Shown in pieces: positions 12,227 through 22,805 of a DNA stretch of 64,000 bases. Location: NCBI RefSeq assembly GCF_032854445.1, contig NC_088298.1, positions 15,117,504-15,181,503 on the forward strand. The letters are read 5' to 3'. Under the pieces are notes generated by a model. That model was given only the letters and a program-made list of their open reading frames with translations, ran no database searches and was not told the DNA's origin. Both the position numbers and the translations under genes were made by a program. Positions within the stretch are counted from its first letter, which is position 1; each line of letters starts with the position of its first letter. The stretch is from Liolophura sinensis. Its lineage: Eukaryota; Mollusca; Polyplacophora; Chitonida; Chitonidae.

Positions 12227-12888
12227 TGCTGCGTGTTTGCAGCAAAAACAGAGGAGATGATGACAGCTTTTTATGTAAAGAAACTTATTTCCATGTACAT
12301 TTGATTTTTGTGTCTCATATTTTACTGTGGGTCTGCCTCTGTCCGTCTATGAGAAAAATTTTTACTTGTTCTAATAGGGACATGTACAGTAATTATATAG
12401 GAACATAATCCAGGTACAATCCAAACCAGGAAAATGCAACCTGCTTTGAATTATAAAGGTATTTTTTCCAAAAAAAAAAAAAAAAATTCAAAAAAATCTT
12501 TGGATTCAAACATCTGGGTTAAGTTCCCAGGAAGCATTTACCATGTCATACATATGCATGTTTTTTAAAATGTTTTTTTCAGAAAGTTTTTGAAATAAGA
12601 TTTCAGCAGTCTTTTCTAAAAGCATACATATACCGTCTAAAGGCTGAGAAGGAAGTTTCGTTTAGCAAGTCACGATCAATCAGTAATACTGGTATAGTTT
12701 GACAGCTGAACGGCACAAATCTAAACCACAATAATCAGCACCAATCTACAATGCTACAATGAATAAATGAACACAGGGCCCATAAACTTGATACACATAA
12801 GCTTTGTTAAACCATTTCTTTTATAGAGTGATTGCTTTTACTCTTTAAAACATCTGTTTGATAAATTATTAGCACATTTTTTTGGTAT
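12227..12888. other. Unassigned non-coding DNA
   Basis: AT-rich with a 16-bp A run near 12471-12486. Nothing else recognised. Confidence 0.4.
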
Positions 12889-13157
12889 TAATTATTTAGT
12901 TATTTGATTGGTTTTTTACGCCGTACTCAAGAATATTTCACTTATACGATGGCGGCCAACATTATGGTGGGTGGAAACCGGACAGAGCCCGGGTGAAACC
13001 CACGACCATCCGCAGGTTGCTGAGAGACCTTTCCACATACAGCCGGAGAGGAAGCTAGCATGGGCTGGACTTGAACTCACAGCGACCGCATTGCTGAGAG
13101 TAACTGGGTCATTACGCTGCTCTAGCGCGCTAACCAACTCAGCCACGGAGGCCCCCG
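12889..13157 (-). mobile_element. SINE-1, full length
   Basis: On the plus strand the element starts with a degraded tail and TTTGATTGG, then CGCCGTACTCAAGAATATTT, the central domain, GGACTTGAACTCACAGCGAC (complement of the B-box region) and finishes in AACTCAGCCACGGAGGCCCC, the complement of the A-box head. All consensus segments are present in order, with a modest number of substitutions. Confidence 0.92.
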
Positions 13158-13285
13158 ACATTTTTTTTTTTTTTTTGCTAATAATTGTATCATGCTATCT
13201 ATGCTTTTTCTATTTTTAAAAAGATTATGGCTTCCACAAACATCAAAGGTATAGGCAGATAACATAAGGATAATAATTAATAATC

Positions 13286-13872
13286 TTGCTGAAAACGCTG
13301 CATCTGAACTCCGAAAGAGAATATCAAGATAAACAGAGTACTATTATGATCATTACCTTGTTTTACACTGTTTGTAATTTCGAAATGGAACAAAAAACAC
13401 TATTAGCCCACTGGAAACAAATTGTATTCGCTCAGCTTCTTAAGAATGTTTATGAGTTAAAGCACAGAGGAACGAAAACCTGGCAGATCCTTACTCGAAA
13501 TGTTTCTCCTGCTAATTGGCCTAGAGTAAAAAGTCTGGTGAAGGGTGGGGAAAAAACAAGGAAAAAATTCCCCCAAAACATCTCTCAAGAAGTTCTTGGT
13601 CTCCTGCTGCAGCAGGGAGTGGATTGGCCAGTTTTATTAATAAATGCTCCACTTATGTGGAAAGTTTAGCTTTAACAACTTTTGTTGCCCATCAATCATT
13701 CCCCTGGTTACCGAGCCAGTACTCTTCCTTAGTAACTGACAGCCATTAAGGGCCAAGTTGGTTCAGTTCTCAATTCCATCAATTGCTGGCAGACTACACT
13801 AAAAGGTATTAATTCTCCCTCCACTACAAAAGATCTCCCACAACAGAACAGAAAGACAATGGTAGGCAGCCT
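13286..13872 (+). other. Unclassified open stretch, possibly transposon-derived
   Basis: A 127-codon frame (13286-13669) is lysine-rich and reads like ordinary globular protein rather than low-complexity sequence (tryptophans in LLAHWKQ, KTWQIL, NWPRV, VDWPVL, MWKV). A second frame stays open for about 60 codons after 13768. They lie just upstream of the LINE fragment at 14289-14702 on the same strand, so a decayed LINE ORF2 is one explanation. No catalytic motif (such as YxDD) is visible, and I cannot assign a family. Confidence 0.25.
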
Positions 13873-14288
13873 TTTGGGGAAAATCTGCTCCATGTTTAAT
13901 TTAATAGTAGAGAAAAATGTGGGGGTTTTTGGGGCTTTTTTTCTTTGTTAATAAATCACACAATATTGAATCAAACAAATCAAGAAAGTAAAAAAAAATT
14001 ACATGCATAGTATCATTTTTTGTTGTGTTTTTTTGTTGTTTTTTTTTGTCCCTACATTACACTGAATAAATTTTTGGACCCCAGATTCCAATTCGGTGTG
14101 CATGTACTTTCAAATGTACCTGTATCTAGCACCAGATATAAAATGAGTACTGTACATTTTATAACTAAATGTATGATGGAAAGTTTCTGCAAAGCTTTCC
14201 TGACCACTGAAAGCTGTGTCGACCTTGTCTGTGTGATATTAGAACACGTTATTTTTCACACGGCATAAAACTAAGTCTCATCATACAT

Positions 14289-14702
14289 TTAAATTACTGT
14301 GACAAACAATCTCGCAATTGCATCCCACTTGTATGCACTTGCCCAACAGCAGCTAGAGATACGGTCAGATCAGGCTTTCTCGATATATACAACTTCCTTT
14401 ATGATATCTTAAATAATGGAAGTGTAGAAATAAAATCATGCCCCAAATGGGAGAATTATCTAGGAAGGTCAGATATTAATCGGGAGCGGGTCTTTTCTAC
14501 CTCCTTTAAATCTACTAATTCTGTTTATCTACAAAACTTTAATTACAGATTTTCACACGGGATAATAAGTACAAATGCTTTTCTTGATAAAACTGGTAAA
14601 TCTAAAAACGATATAGGTGACTTTAGCCATATATCTCCTGAGACAACAGAGCACCTGATGATTGACTGCAAGGGGGTTCAGGGGCTCTCTGGTAAAAACT
14701 AG
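14289..14702 (+). pseudogene. LINE ORF2 C-terminal fragment (L1/Tx1-like)
   Basis: An uninterrupted frame of about 137 codons ends at the TAG 14700-14702. It shows the pattern typical of the region after the reverse transcriptase in L1/Tx1-type LINEs: a tryptophan block (CPKWENYLGR at about 14439-14468), then NFNYRFSHGIISTNAFLDKTG, a few residues later the conserved PETTEHLMIDC (14637-14669). In family members this region includes a cysteine/histidine-rich zf-RVT-like segment; here the first cysteine pair usually found before ETxxHL is not seen. No RT or endonuclease domain is joined to it, and a SINE-1 inserted at its 3' end, so it is a dead, 5'-truncated remnant. Confidence 0.65.
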
Positions 14703-14918
14703 GGACAAAATATTTATTTATTTATTTGATAAATAAATGTTTTACACCGTACTCAAGAATATTTCACTTATACGACGGCGGCCAGCATTATAGTGGTAAG
14801 AAACCGGGCAGAGCCTGGGGGAAACCCACGACTATCCGCAGGTTGCTGTCAGGCTTTCCCACAAACGGCCGGAGAGGAAGCCAGCATGAGCTGGACTTGA
14901 AATCACAGTGAGGGACAA
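14701..14918 (-). mobile_element. SINE-1, 5'-truncated, with 10-bp target duplication
   Basis: Flanked by AGGGACAAAA at 14701-14710 and 14909-14918. Between them, a minus-strand SINE-1 runs from its (TTTA)n tail through the central domain and stops after GGACTTGAAATCACAGTG, lacking the tRNA head. Perfect flanking repeats plus 5' truncation are the hallmark of LINE-driven target-primed insertion; it landed in or beside the LINE fragment to its left. Confidence 0.9.
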
Positions 14919-15049
14919 AACAATACAAACTGTACATAATGAACAACTACTCAACTCATACTTTACAGATAAAGAGAAAACAAAACAATTCATATGACAT
15001 GAGGCAGAAAGAGGCACTAATATGCAACAGCATCCCACGGAAATCTGAT

Positions 15050-15410
15050 GTCATCTTGGGCACTATATATATAGTGGGAATATTCATTTGGTGATTGGCT
15101 CATATCGGGATCTAAAAACATTGTCATCTTGGGCACAAGTCTGTGGGAGTATTCACTTAGTCATTGGCTCATAATGGGATGTCAAAACTTTGTCTTCTTG
15201 GGCACAAGTCTGTGGGAGTATTCATTTAGTCGTTGGCTAATATTAGGCTGTCAAAACTTTGTCATCTTGGGCACATGTCTGTGGGAGTATTCATTTAGTC
15301 GTTGGCTAATATTAGGCTGTCAAAACTTTGTCATCTTGGGCACAAGTCCGTGGGATTCATTTAGTCATTGGCTAATATTAGGCTGTCAAAACTTTGTCAT
15401 CTTGGGCATA
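15050..15410. repeat. 69-bp tandem array, about 5 copies
   Basis: The marker GGGCAC recurs at 15058, 15131, 15200, 15269 and 15338, giving a 69-bp period for the last four. Because 69 is divisible by 3, a 105-codon frame stays open (23-residue repeat with GCQNFVILGT); this is a consequence of the period, not evidence of a gene. Confidence 0.93.
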
Positions 15411-15596
15411 CCAAGCACCTTTTATATCACTGTTACAGTTGCATGACTCACCAAGCAACTTGTGTATCACTGTTACAGTTGCATGACTAACCAAGCAACT
15501 TGTACATCATTGTTACAGCTGCATGACTCACCAAGCAGTTTGTACATCATTGTTGCAGCTGCATGACTCACCAAGCAGCTTGTATATCATGGTAGC
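15409..15596. repeat. 40-bp tandem array, about 4.7 copies
   Basis: Units share GCATGACTCACCAAGCA followed by TTGTRTATCA and TGTTACAGTT, repeating every 40 bp. It directly abuts the unrelated 69-bp array. Confidence 0.92.
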
Positions 15597-15599
15597 TGC

Positions 15600-16436
15600 A
15601 AGACACTAAAATCACTGACTTAATAGGCGTAAAATATATATTGTAATCAAGCTTTAGTGATCAATACTTAATGTACTATAGCACATGCTCCCAAAATTGC
15701 CCTTTACCAACATGTGTTTCATGATACTATCTCTTTAATTTCCACGAAATATAACCAACTAATGATTAGCATGTTAAGGTTTCCCACAAAACCCCTCTCT
15801 TTCACCATATACATTTAACTCCATGCAGTTATGCTACACAGAGTTCTAATGCATTTTAAAGTAGCCATTCCCCCATAAAAATAAATGAACTGGTAACAAC
15901 AACTCAATAAAGATGAAATCATTTAGACTGGGTTCAAGCACACATCAGTCTGTCTGTTCAAAAACAACTTAAGAACTTCCATTTTGTGTTTCGTTTTGGC
16001 CAGGTGGCAGATAGACCTGCCTCATTTGTCTTAGAAAGTCTGTGGTGTGGAAGAAATTTCAGCTGAAGTGTTTTCCCAGTGCCAAGTTAAAACTGTTGCC
16101 AAGGTGGTTACTACAAACCCTGCTGCCTTAAGAGTCCATTAACCTTTTAACTGACCTGTATGAAGAGAACTTCAGTGAGAAAGTGAAGCTGGCATCAAGT
16201 TCAATGATACATGTAAGTTGGTTCTTCCACAAATGTGAAGTAAAACGGTAAAGAAAGAAAAACTGGGACACTTTTGGACGTGGGGCATGGTGAGAAAACT
16301 AATATTACTTGTGCAAGTATGTATATATTTGAAACCAAAAATACTGCAACCCGAGTTACTGAGTTAATATTTCAGTGTGTATGAAACGTGATTATGCAAA
16401 TTTTAAAAATTCAAAAAGTGCATCACTGATGACTGC
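15600..16436. other. Unassigned non-coding DNA
   Basis: No gene, tandem repeat or recognised element. Confidence 0.45.
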
Positions 16437-16575
16437 TAATCCTCCCTTAGGATGCCTACATAGTCTTTGGTACTGGGATTTGAAATTTGGACTAAGTTGT
16501 CTAAATTAATTTTAGACTCTAGATCATATTTTAAATTTTGACTTAAAGACAGAAATGGCTTTGTGAAATCGGCCC
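16437..16575. mobile_element. Possible decayed MITE end
   Basis: The stretch ends in TTTGTGAAATCGGCCCTTGG, a type of terminal sequence I associate with short DNA transposons in marine invertebrates, and has an AT-rich body with internal TTTAAATTTTGACTTAA. No matching opposite end was found. Confidence 0.3.
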
Positions 16576-16586
16576 TTGGGCTATTA

Positions 16587-16963
16587 TCACAAATTAGCTG
16601 GCCGATCCCGATTGCACAGTTGGTAGAGAGGCTGGTTCGGGAGCGGCAGATCCAGGGTCAATCCTTTGTCAAGTCACACCTAATAATTTAAAAGAGGAAG
16701 TAACTTCCTCTCCTTGACATTCAGCATGAAGGGGATAGTGTACAGACTGGTTGACTCGTATCAGTATAATGTCTCGGGCGGGGCGGCTTTCTTGCCTTCG
16801 GTAAGGCATCTCAGTGAAGCAGCACTAGATAAAAGAGTGGTGGAAATCCGTCCTGCAATAAGGAGGCACATTACATCCACTCTAAGGATTCCTTCATCGA
16901 CATATGACTGAAAAATTGTTAAGTACGACGTTAAACCCCAAGCACTCATTCACTCACAAATTA
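16587..16963 (+). mobile_element. SINE-2 (tRNA-derived), full length, with 10-bp target duplication
   Basis: Flanked by TCACAAATTA at 16587-16596 and 16954-16963. The head has an A-box-like GCACAGTTGGTAGAG and a B-box-like CCAGGGTCAATCC, then AAGAGGAAGTAACTTCCTC, the CTCAGTGAAGCAGCACTAGA core, GGAGGCACATTACATC, and the 3' end GTACGACGTTAAACCCCAAG with a short (ACTC)-type tail. This is the reference copy for SINE-2 in the window. The 65-codon frame inside it is not a gene. Confidence 0.95.
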
Positions 16964-17368
16964 CCTACGTTTCCTACACAGTGATTGACACATTTTTGAT
17001 ACAGACTGAACAGTCAACTGACAATTCATATAAATGTACATGTACGTGCATTCAACCAAATTCAATCCAAATTAAAACGATCAGAGAAATGACATACTCT
17101 CAATGGGAAAACATTAGCTCATTTAAAACCAGAGGCAAAAGTCTGAACAGAATATAATGTGAAATCGTATAAAGGGATCTACTCCACTGAAATGCCTCTA
17201 AATGCATGTTAGTGAAGACAGATTCGATCGACACAGCGGTTTAATTATAATGGTTGACCTGATGGCAATGAATAGCTCTGGCCCCTGGCAACAGGACAGC
17301 TTCTCCAGTAAAAATCTGAGAAGACAACAAAGACAAAACAGAAGAAAAACAGACCATTATACACTCGA
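16964..17368. other. Unassigned non-coding DNA
   Basis: Nothing recognised apart from scattered TACATGTA palindromes. Confidence 0.4.
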
Positions 17369-17405
17369 AAAAAAGGCGAAAAAAAAAAAAAAAAAAAAAA
17401 AAAAA
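17369..17405. repeat. Poly-A tract
   Basis: An A run of more than 25 bases interrupted once by GGCG. It could be the 3' tail of an unrecognised retroposed sequence ending here on the plus strand. Confidence 0.8.
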
Positions 17406-18250
17406 CAGTTCCCGACTTGATTTGAAATGGTGCGAATTCAATTGTTGACAACTGTTTGGACAGGGAATTTTCACACTGCTACTTGCTTTCTGTGATAGGA
17501 CAAGAATTACGAGCGAGCGTAGAGCCTAATGGCCTTCGAGCTGCTCAAGCCAGCTGACAAAGACGATGTAATCGAGCTGTGACAGTTTGCTGGTGTTGTA
17601 ACCATGCCACTGATGGGTAAATACACCCAGCTGTTAATGGGACAAAAAGGGTACTAAATCTCTCCCAATAGGATAAACACAGATCAGCACCCAGCTATCC
17701 CATTTCTCAAAATGCCCATCTTGGAAGTTTCCGAGTGATAAATGGAGCTACATTATAACTTTACTGTAACTTATTAGTTTGAATTAGATGGTTATTCATC
17801 AAGATCATGTAACTGTATCTATATCAAACTGATAAAAGGTCCATGTGATATACAACAGATTTCAGAAAATATAACAGATACGTGTCTTCCGCAGAGTAAT
17901 GGCAAAACCATAACTCGTAAAAAAGTCGAATCTGATACATGTATAAATTTATTAGCTTTAGAATTAAACCCTTTCCGAAACTTAATCTAAGACGGGAAAG
18001 CAACCATATGGAAGAAACCCTGCAGTCATCAAACACATCACTGAAAAGTGTACTGAACTAAATGTTCAATTAAATTTTTAATATATAAGGTGGATATTAT
18101 GGGCCATATTGATAGCTATAGGACTTTCTCCTACTTTTCTATTTAGCTACTAACATAATTCTTTTACTGATTGATGGGTTTTTATATATTTTTCATTTAC
18201 AGATGTATATAAAACCTTGTTTTTCTTCACTTATTTGATAAACATTTGAC
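17406..18250. other. Unassigned DNA with a more GC-rich block at 17490-17720
   Basis: The 17490-17720 block stands out from its AT-rich surroundings and matches no repeat family seen here. It could be a conserved non-coding element; no codon pattern supports an exon. The remainder shows nothing. Confidence 0.35.
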
Positions 18251-18253
18251 TTA

Positions 18254-18545
18254 GAGTGAGTAAGTGCTCGGGGTTTAACGTCGTGCTCAACAATTTTTTT
18301 AGTCATATGATGACGAAGGAATCCTTAGAGCTTAGAGTGCATGTAATGTGTCTCCTTGTTGCAGGACGGATTTCCAATGCTCTTTTATCTCGTGCTGCTT
18401 CACTGAGATGACTTACCGAAGTAAGCCGTCCCGTCCCGCCCCAGCCCTTTCATGCTGAACGCCAAGCAAGGAAGTTACAACTTCCTCTTTTAAGGTCTTC
18501 AGTGTGACTCAACCCAGGATTGACCCTGGATCTACCTCTCCTGAC
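18254..18545 (-). mobile_element. SINE-2, internally deleted
   Basis: Starts with GAGTGAGTAAGTG (tail complement) and GGGGTTTAACGTCGTGCT, then CGAAGGAATCCTTAGAG, a core CTGCTTCACTGAGATG, then CTTCCTCTTTTAAGG and the region before the tRNA head. The part between core and head is shortened and the A-box segment is missing. Confidence 0.87.
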
Positions 18546-18689
18546 ATCTGACACTCAAAGGGCCACACTCAAAATTGGGAGCCTGAGCTGCGTGATATGA
18601 AAATGTAATCGGTTTGATCAACGCCCTGCGAGTCAGGACTTTTTAATAAATACCTGAGTTAATGAGGCTTTAATATTTTTGTATATCTT

Positions 18690-19078
18690 TGATTGCAATG
18701 TATGCATAAGATAACTACAATGATTGGATTGGCCAATCAGGGCTTCACAAAAACTATAATTCAGGGATGAGACAGACACTCTGATGAAAAAGAGGAAACT
18801 GTACATCATACTCGTAATCATGACATTTTTAGCATCTTTTAATGAAATCCTGAACATTTCCTGTGATGAATTTTTTGCATAAATAAAGAGGAATTCCTCC
18901 AAAAATCTCATGCATGACAATTTTATCAGTTCACACAGAATAACGCCCTCAGAAGTCGTTTGAATAAACACCTTGCAAACATGTGGAAAAAAACTGAGGA
19001 ATTACAGTAATTATATGCAATAAATAAATATGTGCAAGTAAACTGTTGCTCTTTCATATGTGAAAGTTGAGGAATTTG
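18690..19078 (+). mobile_element. MITE family A interrupted by element C
   Basis: Family A blocks GGATTGGCCAATCAGGGCTT, CACACAGAATAACGCCCTCA and ACCTTGCAAACATGTGG lie either side of a foreign insert at about 18768-18912, leaving AATT-type sequence at both edges. After the element's TIR-like end (GAGGAATTACAGTAA, near 18999) a second, inverted end fragment follows at 19045-19078 (GTTGCTCTTTCATATGTGAA). Confidence 0.7.
18768..18912. mobile_element. Short interspersed element 'C', copy 1 (nested in MITE A)
   Basis: About 145 bp closely matching 54970-55118: GAGGAAACTGTACATCATAC, TTTTTAGCAT, TTTTAATGAAAT, CTGAACATTT, GCATAAATAAAGA and ATCTCATGCATGA in the same order. No clear terminal inverted repeat. 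On the minus strand both copies keep an open frame with SMMYSFLFF in common, which may simply reflect recent common origin. Confidence 0.65.
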
Positions 19079-20558
19079 GTTAGTGATTATTGTTTTCATG
19101 CATTATTTTGTATAAATCTGCTGGAGATTATGAAATCGAATAAGAAAATATCAGAGATGCTGATAAGAATTCTGTTAATACAAAGGCGACACGAAATCTA
19201 ATTTTAACTTATCACATTTCAAGTTTGTCACGTTATCGCCATTCAAAAAAGAAAGAACATCAAAAAAAAAACATCACTTGCAATAAACAAAATGTGGAAA
19301 GAGGATTCGCTGAAATGATAGTAATGGCTGATGAATGTCTCACAAAATGTAATCGTCATGACAACCACATATAGCAGTAATGACGATATTAAAAATGATC
19401 TTATGTTCCACTGTCAAAGTGTAATGATTGAACGGCTCGGTAGTGTTTACCCACAGCCTTCCAAGCTAACAGATAATATCATACCCACAGCTCACAGTGA
19501 ATAAGCCGCAGAGATAAAACAGTGTTGACACCCTAGTACTCCGCAGATATAATTTAAAATATTGTTTAATATTCATCAAGAATTATTCTGAATAATGTTA
19601 ATCGAGAAAATCCTGTTTGAGTCAAGTCAGAATTTGGAAAAAAAAAACCTGCATTTCAAATGAATGAAAATTCTGAAATTCTGGTTTGAATTTAGAAAAA
19701 CCATATGTACATGTAGGTATCTGAGAAAAACTTTCTAAAACACTTGTTGGAATCTGGTGAAATTTTAGGAAAATCCCACTGAAATTGGACGTAAATTTAA
19801 AAACATGTGCCGAGAAGTTTATGAAAATCCTGTTCTAATTGAAAGAAAATCTTTCAAAATCCAGCTAATTTCTGATCAAGAATTCTCATCACTCAAGTCC
19901 ATTTCAGCCCAAAGACACATGTACGCTACATCTTCATGTACACGTTACAAATAGCTGCCTCTGAAACCCACTCAACAACACTGGTGACAGCCAATCCTTT
20001 TGTAATTTGTCACCTGGGATTAAACAGATGTGTATAAATATATACCAGCCGACGCACTTGTGCACGTATATTTATACATGTACATGCGCCTGAATCCTGA
20101 GGCTGACCCCAAACACTTTCCCGATGGTTGGCATCTGAGAGTCCTCCAGCAATGGTCTCTATCAGATAGATCCACGGAAATCTAACCCATTCTCTCACAG
20201 CTGATTGGTGTACAGTGTATTAGTAGTTCATCAGATATCCGAAAATTAATTTCATTACACACAGATAGATGAAAATATTAGGATATAGCGTTATGTATAT
20301 AAAGTGTTATTTCATAAAATGTACCAATACACTCATTACACTTCTGTTATAAAGCTTCTTTGTATATTACATTTTGGAGTCTAACTTCGGTTTATATTTC
20401 AATTCTGCTATTACGCTATCTATCATTTCAAATTATTTATGCAAAATTTTTTTACATCAATATGAAATAAATTGATTGTATCAATTTTGAATTCCATAAA
20501 TACTGATGTCTTCAAATCATAATTCACCTATAACTTATCACACCATGCTTTCTAACTT
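19079..20558. other. Unassigned non-coding DNA
   Basis: AT-rich, no gene. The stretch 19610-19870 has irregularly repeated GAAATTCTGG / GAAAATCC-like words but no clean period. Confidence 0.4.
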
Positions 20559-20854
20559 CACTTTGAATATATTTATTTATTTATTTATTTGATTGGTGTT
20601 TTACGCTGTACTCAAGAATATCTCACTTATACGACGGTGGCCAGCATTATGGTGGGAGGAAACCGAGCAGAGCCCGGGGGAAACCCATGACCATCCGCAG
20701 GTTACTGACAGACCTTCCCACTTACGGCCGGAGGGGAAGCCAGCTTGAGCTGGACTTGAACTCACAGCGACCGCATTGGTGAGAGATTCCTGGGTCATTA
20801 CGCTGTACTAGCGCGCTAACCAACTGAGCCACGGAGGCCCCCACTTTGAATATA
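20559..20854 (-). mobile_element. SINE-1, full length, with 13-bp target duplication
   Basis: CACTTTGAATATA flanks both sides (20559-20571 and 20842-20854). The element runs from a (TTTA)n tail through CGCTGTACTCAAGAATATCT, the central domain and GGACTTGAACTCACAGCGAC to AACTGAGCCACGGAGGCCCC. Perfect duplications and low divergence make it one of the youngest insertions in the window. Confidence 0.96.
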
Positions 20855-22082
20855 AGCTCTCTTTATTTCACAGGGCTGTGACACAATCAAATTATAGCAA
20901 ATAAGAAATACATACATGTACTTGTACATTTATGTTTGTGTATTTTTTAGCAAATGATTTCTTGAAATTATTTATACCAACATTTTATGCATACATGATC
21001 AAAGGATTTGCATATTTAACGAGCGTTGTTTAAATCCCACACTGCACCAGGATGTACGTGTAATGCATAGGATGTCAAATTTTGCCATGAACTAAGATAC
21101 ACATTTTGCCTGACTTTAAGAATGCTACAGATCTTTGTTTAGTTTGTTTGGGAGGTAGGATAACGGCCTACAGCATAAATGTAAGATTAGGCATAAAAAA
21201 AATACTTTATACACTTTATTTGCCTCTAAAATTCAACATTTTTAATTTCTTAAGGTGTGTTCATACAAACCACAAGACTACAATGAAAGTCTTGTTCCTT
21301 CAAATCCAACTTCACAAAAATACCCACATAATAAGGGGGAAAAAATTCTGAAGAACAAACAATGAGAAAATGGGATTTCCAGATGCAATAGATCATGGTC
21401 TACCCGGCATGTTATCTTTGGGGTAATGGCATTATAATACAGGGGTCACCATTACCCAATAGCCCTGGTGAAATGCTTATGCCATTTTTTCGTTGCATGA
21501 TGAGAAAACAAGACCGCAGCTAGAGAAATTACCTCAGAGTTGTAATGGATCGGTGACATTTCTGTCAAGTGGACGATAACAACCAAAAGATATAGTTTTT
21601 ATCTGTATACACGTGTGTTCCATGCCTTTGCTTATAATCTTTCAATTGTTTTCTTTTTCTTCAGAATTCTAGGCCAGTGCCTAACAGTTTTAGGTTTATT
21701 TGTTCGAAATAATCTCCTAATGGATTCCAAAATTCTGGTTTGAATAGTCTGAAAAGGGTAATTTGATGGTTGTTTTACCGTGAACTGATGAAGATTTCAG
21801 TCCTACGACTTTTGTAATAATGCAAACAAGAAAATTATGTTTCTGCTTTGTTTTTTTTTTTTTTTGGTTAAATAAGGTTCTTTCACAGCTTTTACAATTT
21901 CAGTTCCGATGTCATACAAAAATCTGAAAATTTTGCAATCTAATAACTTACCTTTTCAAAGGTTCTATCATATTCTATCGCAGGTTAAAATTCTCATGAC
22001 GGAAGTATTTTCGGTTCATGAGGCAAACCACTGACCCTTGTTCTAATCCACCGACCAATCCAACTTTAAAACAGAAAGCCAA
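20855..22082. other. Unassigned non-coding DNA
   Basis: No gene or repeat family recognised. It lies immediately downstream (in minus-strand sense) of the putative recursive splice site at 22083-22115. Confidence 0.4.
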
Positions 22083-22115
22083 CACTTACCTGAAAAAAAT
22101 AAATAAAATATTTAA
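22083..22115 (-). promoter_or_regulatory. Candidate recursive splice site (ratchet point) 1
   Basis: On the minus strand a T-rich tract (TTTTATTTATTTTTTTCAG) is followed without gap by GTAAGTGTTGG; the junction falls between 22090 and 22089. A complete 3' splice site joined to a consensus 5' splice site is the signature of zero-length exons used in recursive splicing of long introns. The site is seen directly; its use in splicing is inference. Confidence 0.45.
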
Positions 22116-22599
22116 AATACACATCAATTTTGCACATAATACATATAATATATGGGTACATGTGCATATATGTTATTGGTACAACAAATAAATAAATACA
22201 GCTATTGTAACTATGTATAACTATGTGTGCAAGTAGAAGGTACTTTCAGAGCACAAACTTCCACCACTGCAAAAGGTACAAATTCCCCAACTGCAAACAA
22301 AGGGGCAATACTCTGCATTTCTGTTTCCCACTACAGACAAAGAAGCAATAGTCTGTCCCCTCTGTGAACAGTGAATCATTTAACAAATTCAATGATTCAT
22401 CCAAACTTAAGCATAATCTTTTCTTCACAATAATTGCAGAGAGACAGACAGAAAAGTAAAAGCCTAGGAAAAATAGCATTCTCTATGGCAGATGTGACTA
22501 ATTACTATACTCGTGCATGTATTGTTATCTCTACATGTATACTCTACTGTTACAAGACACATACCCGTAGATGTTACGTGTACTTAACATATAACCTCA

Positions 22600-22805
22600 T
22601 TCCTTAACCTTTTCGCATATAAAATAGCAACTTTCAGTGCAAATTATGCACTTTTTCAATTTGATTTTGGAGACAAAACTGCATTGGTCGGGTTGGTCAG
22701 TTTCTGGGCTTCACAAAAGGCATAATTTTAGCAGTCTACACTGAATAATGCCCTCAGAATATGCTTAAATAAACATGGTGGAAACATGCAAAAAAGTTGA
22801 AGATA
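22600..22805 (+). mobile_element. MITE family A copy
   Basis: Nearly complete: CCTTAACCTTTTCGCATAT at the left end, AGCAACTTTCAGTGCAA, TTTGATTTTGGAGACAAAAC, TGGGCTTCACAAAAGG, ATAATGCCCTCAGAATATGC and AAACATGCAAAAAAGTTGAAG at the right end. The two ends are imperfect inverted repeats. Confidence 0.8.

Noticed and set aside
15129-15446. 105-codon frame with a 23-residue repeat, resembling a repeat protein
   Set aside because: The 69-bp period is a multiple of 3, so openness is automatic. No start context, splice sites or homology support it.
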